Shown here: piece by piece, positions 20,995-32,270 of the stretch
Layout of the letters: each line of letters begins with the position of its first letter
Numbering within the stretch: position 1 is the stretch's first letter
Origin: Prochlorococcus sp. AG-402-K16
GTDB lineage: Bacteria > Cyanobacteriota > Cyanobacteriia > PCC-6307 > Cyanobiaceae
Length of the DNA stretch: 64,000 bases
Assembly: GCA_003216795.1 (NCBI GenBank)
Contig: QCIH01000006.1
Coordinates: 28,389 to 92,388, forward strand
Direction: 5' to 3'
The notes under the pieces: generated by a model
Databases searched by the model: none
What the model was told of the DNA's origin: nothing
Seen by the model: only the letters and a program-made list of their open reading frames with translations
Translations under genes and position numbers: made by a program

Positions 20995-22212
20995 ATGGAA
21001 ATTATTGAAAAAATAAAAAATAATAAATCGGATGATAACCTAACAGAAATACAAAAAATCTGTTTTCATAAATTACAATCAAACCCTCTCCCTAATCCTA
21101 AAAGTGAACTATGGAGACTTTCAAATAAATCAAAATTGTCAACCTTTTTAGATTACTCAGTTAATGAAAAAGATTCAAAATTTGATATACCATATCCGAA
21201 AAATTCCCAAAGTACTATTAGATTAATAATTGGTGAGAATTGCCAAATTAAATTAATAGAGAAAGATTATTCAATACAGCAATTAAGTGAGGATGAATTA
21301 CAAAAATATATCAAGGAACAGATATCTTTTTTTAAGCAAAACGAAAATTGGAGTGACCTACTAAATCTGTATTTAAGTTGTAAAAATAATATTTTGGGAT
21401 TAATAATAAATGGATCAAAAATTCCTCCTATTGAAATTTTTAGTCACGCATCAAGTAATTCTTTAAACGCAAAAACCCTTGTAATATTTTTAGAAAAGAA
21501 TTGTGATATTGAATTATTACAAGTAAATCTTGGTAAAGAAAACTCTTCATTATCTCAATCAACTTTCTTTTGCTTGAAAGAAAATAGTTCCGTAAATCAT
21601 GGTGTTGTTTCTTACGGTGAAAATAGATCCAATCTATTAAATTCTCTCAATGTAATTCAACAAAAAAATAGTTCATACAACTTAGGATCTTTACATTTTA
21701 AATTCAATTACGCGAGATTTGAAATTAATATTAAACAATCTGCGGGAAACGCTAAAACAAATATCAAAGGTATGCAAATAACAAAAAAAGATGAGCAGAT
21801 TTCAACCTATACAAAAATAGAATTTAATGGCCCAAATGGATTTCTAGATCAAATTAATAAATCACTTGCTGATGATAAATCACATGCAATATTTGAAGGT
21901 TCAATAATAGTTCCGAAAATTGCTCAGAGAACTGATGCTTCGCAATTAAGCAGAAATTTACTTTTATCAAATCTCGCACAAATAGATACCAAACCTCAAT
22001 TAGAAATAATTGCTGATGATGTCAAATGCAAACATGGGGCTACAATTTCGCAACTAAATGAAGAAGAACTTTTTTATATGCGAACAAGAGGGATCACATT
22101 AACAGAAGCAAGTAAACTACAATTAAGTTCTTACTTTCAAGAAATAATTTCATTTATTCCCATTTCAAAAGATAAATGGGATTTGCTTGATAAACTTTTA
22201 AATGAGAATTAA
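20995..22212 (+). CDS. sufD: Fe-S cluster assembly protein SufD
   Basis: C-terminal DVKCKHGATISQLNEEELFYMRTRGI; operon position. Confidence 0.95.
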   Translation: MEIIEKIKNNKSDDNLTEIQKICFHKLQSNPLPNPKSELWRLSNKSKLSTFLDYSVNEKDSKFDIPYPKNSQSTIRLIIGENCQIKLIEKDYSIQQLSEDELQKYIKEQISFFKQNENWSDLLNLYLSCKNNILGLIINGSKIPPIEIFSHASSNSLNAKTLVIFLEKNCDIELLQVNLGKENSSLSQSTFFCLKENSSVNHGVVSYGENRSNLLNSLNVIQQKNSSYNLGSLHFKFNYARFEINIKQSAGNAKTNIKGMQITKKDEQISTYTKIEFNGPNGFLDQINKSLADDKSHAIFEGSIIVPKIAQRTDASQLSRNLLLSNLAQIDTKPQLEIIADDVKCKHGATISQLNEEELFYMRTRGITLTEASKLQLSSYFQEIISFIPISKDKWDLLDKLLNEN

Positions 22213-23465
22213 TGGAAACGATTCAAAATTTTCCTGAAATAACGAAGAAAGATTTTCCTCTTTTAAATAAGAACTTAAAAAGTAATGAGCAAATTATTTA
22301 TTTAGACCATGCTGCAACCACACAAAAACCAATACAAGTCTTAAAAAAAATTGATGAATATTATAAAAACTTTAATGCCAATGTACATAGAGGGGCACAT
22401 CAATTAAGTGCTAAAGCAACAGAAGAATTTGAAAATGCACGATATTTAATTAGCCAATATATAAAATCGAATTCAGCAAAAGAAATTATTTTCACAAGAA
22501 ATGCTACTGAGGCAATCAATCTAGTAGCCAGATCATGGGGCGAATATTCATTAAAAGAAAACGATGAAATTCTCTTATCAATTATGGAGCACCATAGCAA
22601 TATTGTTCCATGGCAAATGGTTGCAGCAAAAAATAAATGCAAATTAAAATTTATAGGTATAGATAAAGATGGGAAATTAGATATAGACGACTTTAAATCC
22701 AAACTAACATCTAGAACTAAACTTGTTAGCCTAGTTCATGTTAGTAATACTCTAGGTTGCTGTAATCCAATCAAAGAAATAACTAAATTAGCCAAACAAA
22801 AAGGTTCTCTAGTGTTAATAGATGCATGCCAAAGTTTGGCTCATCAAAAACTGGATGTGATTGATCTTAATATAGATTTTTTAGCTGGATCAGGACATAA
22901 ATTATGCGGTCCTACAGGTATTGGTTTCCTCTGGTCAAGAAAAGAAATCCTAGAAAAAATTCCTCCTCTCTTTGGAGGTGGCGAAATGATTCAAGATGTT
23001 TTTGAAGAGACAAGTACTTGGGCAGAGCTACCTCACAAATTTGAAGCTGGAACTCCAGCCATTGCAGAAGCAATAGGTCTTGCAGAAGCAATCAATTATA
23101 TTAACAATATTGGATTGAATGAAATTCATGAATATGAAAAGACTATTACTAAATATTTATTTGACAAATTAAATCAAATAGAAAATATTGAAATCATCGG
23201 TCCATCGCCGGAGATAGATCCAGACAGAGCCTCACTTGCCACCTTTTATATAAAAAATTTACATTCAAATGATATTGCTGAAATTCTTGATTCAAAAGGA
23301 ATTTGCATTAGAAGTGGCCACCATTGCTGTCAACCTCTTCACAGATACATTGGAATTAAATCAACAGCTAGAATCAGCATGAATTTCACAACCAATAAGG
23401 AAGAAATTGATATGTTTATAGAAAAATTAAAAAATACTGTTGATTTTCTAAAAATCAATTCTTAA
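22212..23465 (+). CDS. sufS: cysteine desulfurase SufS
   Basis: YLDHAATTQKP, SGHKLCGPTGIGFLW, RSGHHCCQPLHR. Confidence 0.96.
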   Translation: METIQNFPEITKKDFPLLNKNLKSNEQIIYLDHAATTQKPIQVLKKIDEYYKNFNANVHRGAHQLSAKATEEFENARYLISQYIKSNSAKEIIFTRNATEAINLVARSWGEYSLKENDEILLSIMEHHSNIVPWQMVAAKNKCKLKFIGIDKDGKLDIDDFKSKLTSRTKLVSLVHVSNTLGCCNPIKEITKLAKQKGSLVLIDACQSLAHQKLDVIDLNIDFLAGSGHKLCGPTGIGFLWSRKEILEKIPPLFGGGEMIQDVFEETSTWAELPHKFEAGTPAIAEAIGLAEAINYINNIGLNEIHEYEKTITKYLFDKLNQIENIEIIGPSPEIDPDRASLATFYIKNLHSNDIAEILDSKGICIRSGHHCCQPLHRYIGIKSTARISMNFTTNKEEIDMFIEKLKNTVDFLKINS

Positions 23466-25387
23466 ATATTCAAAGCATTTTTTAAAAATTCCTGAGATTT
23501 TTGCATTACTATTTCTTTGTTCTCAAGATTTCTAAAACCATGCCCTTCATTATCAAAAAAAATAACTTCTGAATATTTATTATTCTGAATCAAAATTTCT
23601 TGAATTTTTAAAGTTTGTTTATAAGAAATAACTGTATCTTTTTTTCCATGAAACAATAAGATAGGTTTTTTTATTTTATTAATATGATTTATCGGTGATC
23701 TATTAAAATAATCATCATGGTCTTTTGCATAATTTCCTACCAAAGAATTTAAATAATCTTTTTCAAACCTATGAGTGTTGTAATGCATATCCTTCAAATC
23801 AATAACAGGATATTTACAAATTGCTGCTTTAAAAATAGAACCATATAATAAACAGTTCAGGGCCGTTAACCCACCAGCACTATTCCCAAAAATTACCACT
23901 TTTTCACTATCAACTTGATTTGATTTAATCAATTCAAGAGCTAGTGCTTTGCAATCATAAGAATCAACAATACCCCATTGATAATTCAACCTCTCTCTAT
24001 ATGCTTTGCCAAATCCTGACGATCCTCCATAATTGACTTCAGCAACAAAAAATCCCTTCGACGTCCAATATTGAACTTCAGAATTATATGATCCATCAAA
24101 ACATGAAGTTGGTCCGCTATGTGCTCTAACAAGGAGCGGTGGCTTTCTAAAATTTTCAACAAGCGGTCTATAAAGAAAACAATGGGTTGATTTATCTTCA
24201 AAACCTTTAAACCAAAATGATTCAGGTTTTGAACAAACTTTTATATGATCAAAAAATATCTGCTCAGAAAAATTTGATAAAACTTTTTTTGTAAAATCAA
24301 TTTCAAATACAATTCCCAAAAAATCAGATCCATAACCCTTTAAAAGAACTTTTTTCCGAAAAACACTGAAATCACTAATTGAGGTAAAAGGAGTAGAAAA
24401 TTCTTTAACAAATTCAAGATCTTTATATTGTTCCACTATTAAATTATTTTCTTTTTTTGCTACACAAAATAAATTTTTTTTATCCCCTGAAAAAAATGTT
24501 ATTCCAGTGACCCATTGTGGTGCTCCATATTCAATCAAATTTCTCTCTACTCTTTTCTTAATAAAAATATTCTCAATTTCACTAACATCTAAAAACAATA
24601 AGTTCCACCATCCAGAACTATCTTCAGAACATACCAAATGTGTTTCACTTATCCAATAGGGTTGAAAAAACGAAACGTTTTTTTTAGAATTTATAAGCTT
24701 ATTTGAGAATTTTTTTATTTTTTGTATCTCACCTTCTTGATCTATTTGAGCAAAAAACAGCTCATTTTTCTCCCAAGGCATATATGGAGAATCCCACTCT
24801 ATCCAGGAAAGTAAGTTAACAGATCTATTAGAGGATAATTCTCCAGCAAAATTTTTAAATTTTTTTATTCGATGAATATCTTGTTTAGTTTTTTTTAAAT
24901 TTAAAGAAAATAAATAATCTCTATTATTTATTTCGCAAATTCCATACAATAAATTTTTTTCAGAAATGACAAATGAAGAATCAAAATTTCCATTAATTGA
25001 TTTAGATAGTTGATTAGGTTCTTGAACTGAAACGAGATATTTATTTTGGCTTCTATCAGTTGTTGATGCCTCTTTAAAAATTTGAAACCATACTGCCTTG
25101 GTAATCTGATCTATCCATATCAAATAAAAATTATTTTTTAAATTTATACATTTATAAGATTTACCACCATATCCATGAAAATTATTTTTAATATTATATT
25201 TCTTACTTGTTAATTGCTGGGGAATAGCTTCTTTGACATTAAATGGTCTTGCAAAAATGGCATTTTCATTTTGACCTTCACCAACAACATCAATCCAAAA
25301 AATGGCATCCCTAATAATAGTTAATTCCTTGAAAGCATTTTTTTTAGATTCAGTTTGCCTAACTTTTAACTTATCATCATTACTCAT
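23462..25387 (-). CDS. S9 family prolyl oligopeptidase-like peptidase
   Basis: GNSAGGLTALNCL, HSGPTSCFDGSYNSEVQYWTSKGFFVAEVNYGGSSGFG, C-terminal His. Confidence 0.9.
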   Translation of the reverse strand: MSNDDKLKVRQTESKKNAFKELTIIRDAIFWIDVVGEGQNENAIFARPFNVKEAIPQQLTSKKYNIKNNFHGYGGKSYKCINLKNNFYLIWIDQITKAVWFQIFKEASTTDRSQNKYLVSVQEPNQLSKSINGNFDSSFVISEKNLLYGICEINNRDYLFSLNLKKTKQDIHRIKKFKNFAGELSSNRSVNLLSWIEWDSPYMPWEKNELFFAQIDQEGEIQKIKKFSNKLINSKKNVSFFQPYWISETHLVCSEDSSGWWNLLFLDVSEIENIFIKKRVERNLIEYGAPQWVTGITFFSGDKKNLFCVAKKENNLIVEQYKDLEFVKEFSTPFTSISDFSVFRKKVLLKGYGSDFLGIVFEIDFTKKVLSNFSEQIFFDHIKVCSKPESFWFKGFEDKSTHCFLYRPLVENFRKPPLLVRAHSGPTSCFDGSYNSEVQYWTSKGFFVAEVNYGGSSGFGKAYRERLNYQWGIVDSYDCKALALELIKSNQVDSEKVVIFGNSAGGLTALNCLLYGSIFKAAICKYPVIDLKDMHYNTHRFEKDYLNSLVGNYAKDHDDYFNRSPINHINKIKKPILLFHGKKDTVISYKQTLKIQEILIQNNKYSEVIFFDNEGHGFRNLENKEIVMQKSQEFLKNALNI

Positions 25388-25462
25388 TTAAAAAAATATA
25401 AAGAAAGTAAATTAAAGTGCTAGTATTTTTATAGCTAAACTATTATCTAAAACTTTTTTAAC

Positions 25463-26068
25463 GTGGCAAACCATTTTTCACAACTTGCAAAAAAGTCAAG
25501 AACAAATGGAAGCTCAGAAAAAATTGCAAAAGAACAAACAGGTAAGCCATCTCTAGATATTTATAAACTTGGTGATGATGTATTAAGACAAAATTCCAAA
25601 AGGATAACTAAGGTTGACGAATCGACTAGAAAACTTGCTAGAGAAATGCTTCAAAGCATGTACGCAGCTAAAGGAATCGGACTTGCGGCACCTCAAATTG
25701 GTATCAACAAAGAGCTTCTTGTCATAGATGTAAATTTTGAAGATTCAGCAGCAGAACCTCTAATATTAATCAATCCAGAAATTACAGACTTTGGAACAAC
25801 CCTTAATTCATACGAAGAAGGCTGCTTAAGCATACCTGGCGTATATTTGAATGTAGTAAGACCATCAACTATAAAATTAAAATTTAGAGATGAAATGGGG
25901 AGACCACGTAAAATGAAAGCAGATGGACTTCTGGCGAGGTGTATTCAACACGAAATGGATCACTTAAATGGAATACTATTTGTTGATAGAGTTACATCAA
26001 AAGATGATTTGAACAAAGAACTTATAAAGGAAGGGTTCAACGAAAAAGACGTAATTTCTCTTAATTAA
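25463..26068 (+). CDS. def: peptide deformylase
   Basis: GTG start; GIGLAAPQIG, EEGCLSIPG, QHEMDHLNG. Confidence 0.97.
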   Translation: MANHFSQLAKKSRTNGSSEKIAKEQTGKPSLDIYKLGDDVLRQNSKRITKVDESTRKLAREMLQSMYAAKGIGLAAPQIGINKELLVIDVNFEDSAAEPLILINPEITDFGTTLNSYEEGCLSIPGVYLNVVRPSTIKLKFRDEMGRPRKMKADGLLARCIQHEMDHLNGILFVDRVTSKDDLNKELIKEGFNEKDVISLN

Positions 26069-26072
26069 TCAA

Positions 26073-26414
26073 ATGACTGAAACTACAATATTTCAAAAAA
26101 TAATTAATGAAGAAATATCCTGCGATAAGCTTTATGAGGATGATTTTTGTATTGCATTTAATGATATACAAGCGCAAGCACCAGTACATTTTTTAGTGAT
26201 TCCAAAAAAGCCAATTATTAGTTTATTAGATTGTATTGAAGAAGATGCAAATTTATTAGGGCATTTACTTTTTGTTGGCAGCAAAATAGCTAAATCAAAA
26301 AATTTAACTAATTGGAGAACAGTAATTAATACTGGAGCAGAATCGGGACAAACAGTTTTTCATTTACATATTCATTTTTTATCTGGAAGAAAAATGAATT
26401 GGCCCCCAGGTTAA
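26073..26414 (+). CDS. HIT family protein
   Basis: C-terminal HLHIHFLSGRKMNWPPG. Confidence 0.93.
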   Translation: MTETTIFQKIINEEISCDKLYEDDFCIAFNDIQAQAPVHFLVIPKKPIISLLDCIEEDANLLGHLLFVGSKIAKSKNLTNWRTVINTGAESGQTVFHLHIHFLSGRKMNWPPG

Positions 26415-26461
26415 AACTCTCGAAAGAAATGTTTATGGGTTATAAATAAAGAAAAAACACA

Positions 26462-26740
26462 ATGAATACCCCAGATTCCTTAAATACAGAATCCAAAAAT
26501 TTATTCAATTTAATATCAAAGAATTGGAATGAGTTAGACGAATCACTCAAAACTAAGTTAATAAAAATTTGGAGAGTTTTAACTTATAAATGGCAATTAC
26601 AAATTTTATTTAATCTACCTTTTCTTTTATGGTGGGTATTAGATAAATCTTTTCCAATAGTTCATAAATTTGATACAACAATCTTGAATTACTTAAATTT
26701 ACCTGACTGGGCACTTTCATTTATTGGCTTTGGTCAATAG
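26462..26740 (+). CDS. hypothetical membrane-associated protein
   Basis: 92-aa ORF with W-rich hydrophobic segment upstream of ABC transporter. Confidence 0.6.
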   Translation: MNTPDSLNTESKNLFNLISKNWNELDESLKTKLIKIWRVLTYKWQLQILFNLPFLLWWVLDKSFPIVHKFDTTILNYLNLPDWALSFIGFGQ

Positions 26741-26782
26741 ACTGCTAAAAGTTATAATTTTCCTTATAAAACTTGTCGAGCA

Positions 26783-28765
26783 ATGAATAAAACAGTTAAT
26801 AATAAATCTAAAATTCTGTACCAATTACAAAAATTAAGGAAGCTATCTCAGCCATTTTTTCTTCCTATAGATCAATGTAATGGATTTCAATTCATATGGC
26901 TTTTGATTTCTCTTTTATTTTGTGTTGGTGGAGTAGTACTTGTTGGTCTTACAGGAATAATCAGTTTTTTTGAAAGCTTTCAACCAATTTTGCTTGAAAA
27001 GTATTTCGGAGGTGTAGTAAGTACTGTCAATTCAATTTGGGCTGGTAGTTGGGGATTGCTTTTCTCTGCCTTATTTCTAATTGGATCAGGGAGCTTTTTT
27101 AGCTTAAGACGTCAGTTAAAACATCGTAGATGGTTGCATTGGTTATTCCTTGCGATAATTGTATTAATGCTTTTAGCTGTGAACGGAATAAACGCTGGTA
27201 TTGGATTTATTGCAAGAGATTTAACAAATGCCTTAGTAGAAAAACAAGAAGATGGATTTTATCGGATATTGGGGATTTACGCTTGTTGCTTCGCTGTGGC
27301 TCTGCCAATACGTGTTTCCCAAATATTTTTTACATATAAGTTAGGAATAATTTGGAGAGAATGGCTTTCAAAAAGTTTAGTCAAAGATTATATGACTAAT
27401 AAAGCTTATTACCAATTAAATCCCAATGATGAAGAACAAACCGATGTAGATAATCCTGATCAAAGAATCACAGATGATACCCGAGCTTTTACCGGTCAAA
27501 GTCTCTCTTTCACATTAGGTATTTTTGATGCCCTACTAACATTTTCACTTAATATTCTTATTTTATGGAGTATTAGCACAACACTTACTTTTTCTTTATT
27601 TGGTTACGCTGCATTTGCAACTTCTATCCTTTTAATTGCTGGGAAAAATCTTGTAAAGATTGACTTTGATCAACTCAGATATGAAGCAGATTTTCGATAC
27701 GGCTTAGTACATATTAGAGATAATGCTGAATCAATAGCCTTTTACTCCGGGGAGAATCCTGAACGAAGTGAAACCGAAAGACGCTTAGGAGAAGTGGTGA
27801 GAAACTTTAATTTACTGATTATATGGAGAGTAATAATAGATGTCATGAGAAGATCCATTAATTATGCTGGAAATTTCTTCCCATATTTAATAATGGCAAT
27901 CCCTTACTTTAAAGGTGATATTGATTATGGACGCTTTATTCAGGCAAGCTTTGCATTTGGAATGGTCGAAGGTTCGTTATTTTTCATTGTTAATCAAATC
28001 GAAGAACTTGCAAAATTTACTGCTGGTATTGGCAGATTAGAAGGATTCCAATCAAAAGTTGAATCCATTAGTCAAACCAACCCAACAAGCAATCAAAACG
28101 TTATTTCAGATTACCCCTCAATTCTTATTAATAATGCTGACCTTTGCCCACCAGGATCAAATAAAACAATAATTAAAAATTTAAATTTGAGCATCGACAA
28201 TAATCAATCACTTTTGGTAGTTGGACCATCTGGGTGCGGAAAAACATCTTTACTAAGAATGATTAGTGGTTTATGGGAACCCGATCAGGGAGTAATTAAA
28301 AAACCAAAAATTGGAGAATTATTATTCATACCTCAAAAACCATATATGCTACTTGGTTCTTTAAGAGAACAATTATGTTATCCCACAGAAGTTAAGAAAT
28401 TTAGTGATGAACATCTTACTTCTGTACTTCATGAAGTAAATTTAAAAACTTTAGTGGATCGGTATCCTAATCTTGATATCAAACAAGATTGGCCACGAAT
28501 TCTTTCCTTAGGCGAGCAACAAAGATTAGCTTTTGCAAGACTCTTACTAAATTCTCCAAGATTTGCAGTACTTGATGAAGCAACAAGTGCTTTAGATATT
28601 AACACTGAAAAAAAACTATATAGTTTACTTAAGGAAAGAGAACTTTCTCTTATTAGTGTTGGACATAGACCTAGCTTAAAAGATTTTCACGAGAATATCT
28701 TAGAATTAAATGGACAGGGAGACTGGAAATTATTGACGTCTGATAAGTATAATTTTAAGGATTAA
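26783..28765 (+). CDS. ABC transporter, fused permease/ATPase (ABCD/SbmA-BacA-like)
   Basis: N-terminal TM domain with EAxxEEIAFYSG-like segment; GPSGCGKTSLLRM, LSLGEQQRLAFARL, LDEATSALD. Confidence 0.88.
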   Translation: MNKTVNNKSKILYQLQKLRKLSQPFFLPIDQCNGFQFIWLLISLLFCVGGVVLVGLTGIISFFESFQPILLEKYFGGVVSTVNSIWAGSWGLLFSALFLIGSGSFFSLRRQLKHRRWLHWLFLAIIVLMLLAVNGINAGIGFIARDLTNALVEKQEDGFYRILGIYACCFAVALPIRVSQIFFTYKLGIIWREWLSKSLVKDYMTNKAYYQLNPNDEEQTDVDNPDQRITDDTRAFTGQSLSFTLGIFDALLTFSLNILILWSISTTLTFSLFGYAAFATSILLIAGKNLVKIDFDQLRYEADFRYGLVHIRDNAESIAFYSGENPERSETERRLGEVVRNFNLLIIWRVIIDVMRRSINYAGNFFPYLIMAIPYFKGDIDYGRFIQASFAFGMVEGSLFFIVNQIEELAKFTAGIGRLEGFQSKVESISQTNPTSNQNVISDYPSILINNADLCPPGSNKTIIKNLNLSIDNNQSLLVVGPSGCGKTSLLRMISGLWEPDQGVIKKPKIGELLFIPQKPYMLLGSLREQLCYPTEVKKFSDEHLTSVLHEVNLKTLVDRYPNLDIKQDWPRILSLGEQQRLAFARLLLNSPRFAVLDEATSALDINTEKKLYSLLKERELSLISVGHRPSLKDFHENILELNGQGDWKLLTSDKYNFKD

Positions 28766-28773
28766 CAAAAAAA

Positions 28774-29049
28774 ATGAATTCGAAAGAAGAACAAACTAAC
28801 TCAGAAGTCACTAATCTAGAGAATGAGAGTTTTATAGAACAGCAGAAAGATCCAAATTCTATCAATGAACAGATTGGAGATAATCAATTAGATGAAAAAT
28901 CTATAGAAATTAAAGATGAATATAAATTTGGATGGAGTAGTTATTCTGAAAAAACTAATGGAAGATTTGCAATGATTGGCTTTCTTTCAATAATATTAAT
29001 TGAACTATTTAGTAAACAATCGTTTTTAAAATGGGCAGGAATCCTATAA
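28774..29049 (+). CDS. Hli-like (CAB/ELIP/HLIP) protein with acidic N-terminal extension
   Basis: C-terminal YKFGWSSYSEKTNGRFAMIGFLSIILIELFSKQSFLKWAGIL after about 45 E/N/Q-rich residues. Confidence 0.82.
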   Translation: MNSKEEQTNSEVTNLENESFIEQQKDPNSINEQIGDNQLDEKSIEIKDEYKFGWSSYSEKTNGRFAMIGFLSIILIELFSKQSFLKWAGIL

Positions 29050-29979
29050 TTAATCATCAAATCTAGAACTGTTATCTCTAGGTTTTTTCTTGTTTGTTCC
29101 AACGTTATATCTACTATTTTGATTTTTTGAACTTGATCTAGCTGAAGAGCTTACTCTACGAGTCTCACGTGGTTTTTTAGCTTGATTAGCATCTTTAAAT
29201 GAAGCATCTTCTACTTGAGCTGTTGAAGTTTGCTGCCTAATGGGGGATCTAGTAGGTTTCTTTCTTAATGGAGAAGAATCAGCAGGAGGAGAGATATTAT
29301 CTTGTCTAGAAACTGTACGATTCATTCTGGGTCTTGACCCTGTTTTAACTTCATCGCGAGATAAATTTCTTCTTTCACCAAAGTTATTTGTTTCTGGTTG
29401 TTTCCTATTCCTATCTTCAGAAGTCTGTCTTCTACTTCTTATAGGCTCTTCATTTTCAAACTGACTTATTTCCCTTGTAGATGGCCTACTTCTACTTGCT
29501 GCAGCAGAGGGTATGGCTCTTGAAACATTCCTCCTACGAGATCTCCCCTCCGCATAGTCTTCTTCAAATTCATCTTCTTGAGGTTTAAATCTTCTAGATG
29601 GTCTTTCAGATTCTTCAAACCTATCATAATCGTCATTAAATCGACCTCTAGAATTTCTTGGAACATCAGAAATAGGATCATCATCAAAATAAGATGACCT
29701 TCTAGCTTGATCAGTAGCAACTCCCCTCAATCGCACACTTTCATATGCGAAAAAAACTGTAGTTCCTGCTAATAAAAACTGACCAAACTGAAGGATGGGA
29801 TCTAACCTCCAGCCTTGAAAAAATAATATTCCTCCGCACAAAAGTCCAATTGCTGCGAAGAAAACATCATAATCCCGCGCTAAGGCAGGCTTAAAGGACC
29901 TCAAAAAATAAAGGCCTCCTCCACATACCGCTAGAACTATACCAACAATACTGGCCCAATTGAGACTAGCATTGACCAC
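29050..29979 (-). CDS. ycf66: Ycf66-like protein with long Arg/Ser-rich tail
   Basis: N-terminal NWASIVGIVLAVCGGGLYFLRSFKPALARDYDVFFAAIGLLCGGILFFQGWRLDPILQFGQFLL. Confidence 0.82.
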   Translation of the reverse strand: MVNASLNWASIVGIVLAVCGGGLYFLRSFKPALARDYDVFFAAIGLLCGGILFFQGWRLDPILQFGQFLLAGTTVFFAYESVRLRGVATDQARRSSYFDDDPISDVPRNSRGRFNDDYDRFEESERPSRRFKPQEDEFEEDYAEGRSRRRNVSRAIPSAAASRSRPSTREISQFENEEPIRSRRQTSEDRNRKQPETNNFGERRNLSRDEVKTGSRPRMNRTVSRQDNISPPADSSPLRKKPTRSPIRQQTSTAQVEDASFKDANQAKKPRETRRVSSSARSSSKNQNSRYNVGTNKKKPRDNSSRFDD

Positions 29980-30059
29980 ATTCTTTCTCCAAAAATTTAT
30001 TTTTAAAGAGGTTACTTATATCCCCTATATATATAGTGTACTTAAAACTTCTACAAAAA

Positions 30060-30245
30060 CTAGCGTCTTCCAGTAGAAGTACGATCGAGGGAATCTTTCT
30101 GGCTGACAAAAATCAAAAAAGCAGTGGCTGGAATAACGATAAGTAAGGCAGCAGCAATAAAACTACCTATCATCCCCACTGCGGAATTATTTGCAACTTC
30201 AGCAGAAAAATCTGCGGCTAGTAATAAATTTGAGATTTGAAACAC
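30060..30245 (-). CDS. psbX: photosystem II protein PsbX
   Basis: Short single-TM protein ...[33 protein letters not shown]. Confidence 0.85.
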   Translation of the reverse strand: MFQISNLLLAADFSAEVANNSAVGMIGSFIAAALLIVIPATAFLIFVSQKDSLDRTSTGRR

Positions 30246-30326
30246 TTTTTAAATATTAAATTCTCAATTTATAATACGAATTAAATACGTTTCAATGGGT
30301 AATTTATTAAGATGAATTAAATAATT

Positions 30327-30641
30327 GTGATTTCCTTGCTTGTAAACTCTCTTCAAATTTTAGATATTAGTTTAGGAATTTCTCTTTCATATCTAACTAT
30401 AGTTTTTCTAATAAGATTAATACTTACTTGGTACCCAAAAATTGATTTAAGTAAAGGTTTATGGTTATTAGTTTCAATACCATCAAGCTCTATTCTTAAT
30501 TTAACAAGAAAACTAATTCCTCCTATTGGAGGGGTTGATGTTGGACCCGTAATTTGGATCGGATTTATAAGCTTTTTAAGAGAAATATTAGTCGGTCAGC
30601 AAGGGCTTATAAAACTTGCATTGCATACACATATTTCATAG
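30327..30641 (+). CDS. YggT/Ycf19-like membrane protein
   Basis: LIRLILTWYPKIDLSKGLWLLVSIPSSSILNLTRKLIPPIGGVDVGPVIW. Confidence 0.88.
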   Translation: MISLLVNSLQILDISLGISLSYLTIVFLIRLILTWYPKIDLSKGLWLLVSIPSSSILNLTRKLIPPIGGVDVGPVIWIGFISFLREILVGQQGLIKLALHTHIS

Positions 30642-30659
30642 AAATCTTTTAATTATTTC

Positions 30660-32009
30660 TCAGTAATTTGGCAATAATTCTTCTTCTACATATTTAGTAT
30701 GTATTTTACCCTGCTTAAATTTAGATTTATTCAGTAAGGTTAGATGAAAGTTAATTGTTGTAGGAATACCAGTTACTGCACATTCATTTAAAGCCCTGTT
30801 CATACGTTTAATTGCGGTATTACGATCCTTTCCCCAGACTATTAATTTACCAATTAATGAGTCATAGAAAGGAGGAATTTCATAGCCTGTATAAACATGA
30901 CTATCCACCCTTACACCAGGGCCGCCAGGAGGAAGCCACCCAGTTATTTTTCCAGGTGATGGTCGGAAATTGTGAGAAGGATCTTCAGCATTGATTCTAC
31001 ATTCAATGGCATGACCGTTTAAATGGATATCATCCTGTTTAAATTCCAAGTTTGCTCCGCTTGCAATTTTAATTTGCTCAGCTATTAAATCAACTCCTGT
31101 AACCATTTCAGTAACAGGATGTTCAACTTGAATCCTAGTATTCATCTCCATAAAATAAAAATTATCATCATCATCAACTAAAAATTCAACTGTCCCCGCC
31201 CCTTCGTAGCCGATACTTTTTGCAGCAGCAATAGCTGCGTTCCCCATTTTTTTTCTTAGCTCAGTATTAATTGCAGGACTAGGAGACTCCTCTAGTAACT
31301 TCTGATGTCTTCTTTGAACAGAACAATCTCGCTCTCCTAAATGAACGACATTACCCGACCTGTCGGCCAAAATTTGAATTTCTACATGTCTTGGCTTCTT
31401 TATAAATTTCTCCATATATAAACCATCATTACCAAAAGCTGCTTCTGCTTCGCCTTGAGCTGCTTTAAACATTTTTTCTAGATTATCAGAGTTTTCAACC
31501 AACCTCATACCTCTTCCACCTCCTCCAGCAGTGGCTTTAATAATTACCGGATAGCCAATATCATCTGCCAATTTATAAGCCTCATCAACATTTGATAACA
31601 AGCCTTTACTACCTGGTACTGTTGGAACTCCAACTGCTTCCATAGTTTCTTTAGCTGTAGATTTATCTCCCATAGATCTAATAGCTTTAGGAGATGGGCC
31701 AATAAAAACTATGCCGTGATCATTACACATCTCGGCAAATTTATCATTTTCCGCAAGAAATCCATAACCAGGATGAATAGCATCAACTCCTCTCGATGTA
31801 GCAGCAGCAAGTATATTTGGAATATTTAAATAACTCTTATTACTTAATGAATCTCCTACGCAAACCGCCTCATCAGCAAGCTGAACATGTAATGCTTTTT
31901 TATCTACAGTGCTAAAAACTGCAACGGTTGCAATACCTAGTTCTCTACAACTTCTGACAATTCGTAAAGCTATTTCTCCACGATTAGCAATTAAAACTTT
32001 TTCAACCAT
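30660..32009 (-). CDS. accC: acetyl-CoA carboxylase biotin carboxylase subunit
   Basis: [26 protein letters not shown] start preferred over 32063; [36 protein letters not shown]. Confidence 0.96.
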   Translation of the reverse strand: MVEKVLIANRGEIALRIVRSCRELGIATVAVFSTVDKKALHVQLADEAVCVGDSLSNKSYLNIPNILAAATSRGVDAIHPGYGFLAENDKFAEMCNDHGIVFIGPSPKAIRSMGDKSTAKETMEAVGVPTVPGSKGLLSNVDEAYKLADDIGYPVIIKATAGGGGRGMRLVENSDNLEKMFKAAQGEAEAAFGNDGLYMEKFIKKPRHVEIQILADRSGNVVHLGERDCSVQRRHQKLLEESPSPAINTELRKKMGNAAIAAAKSIGYEGAGTVEFLVDDDDNFYFMEMNTRIQVEHPVTEMVTGVDLIAEQIKIASGANLEFKQDDIHLNGHAIECRINAEDPSHNFRPSPGKITGWLPPGGPGVRVDSHVYTGYEIPPFYDSLIGKLIVWGKDRNTAIKRMNRALNECAVTGIPTTINFHLTLLNKSKFKQGKIHTKYVEEELLPNY

Positions 32010-32270
32010 TATGAAAATAAAATTGAAGAAATGAAATGACTTAAAATAAAAAATTATTTGCAAAAGTATTCAACAAAATTTTTTAGTGATCAGAGGACAT
32101 TTTTTTACAATACAACCTAAAACGTTATATATGTATAAATATTTGTTTTATGCAATAGAAAAATTATTCATCATATTCAAAAAAACTCTTTTCGAACTAC
32201 ATTCTTAATTCAGCCAATAATGTATGATATTTTTAAGGTTTAAGCATCCCCCAGCTGCTGAAAACCCTTT

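Noticed and set aside
29466-29720. 84-aa minus ORF within ycf66
   Set aside because: Alternative-frame reading of the low-complexity Arg/Ser-rich tail on the same strand; no independent support.
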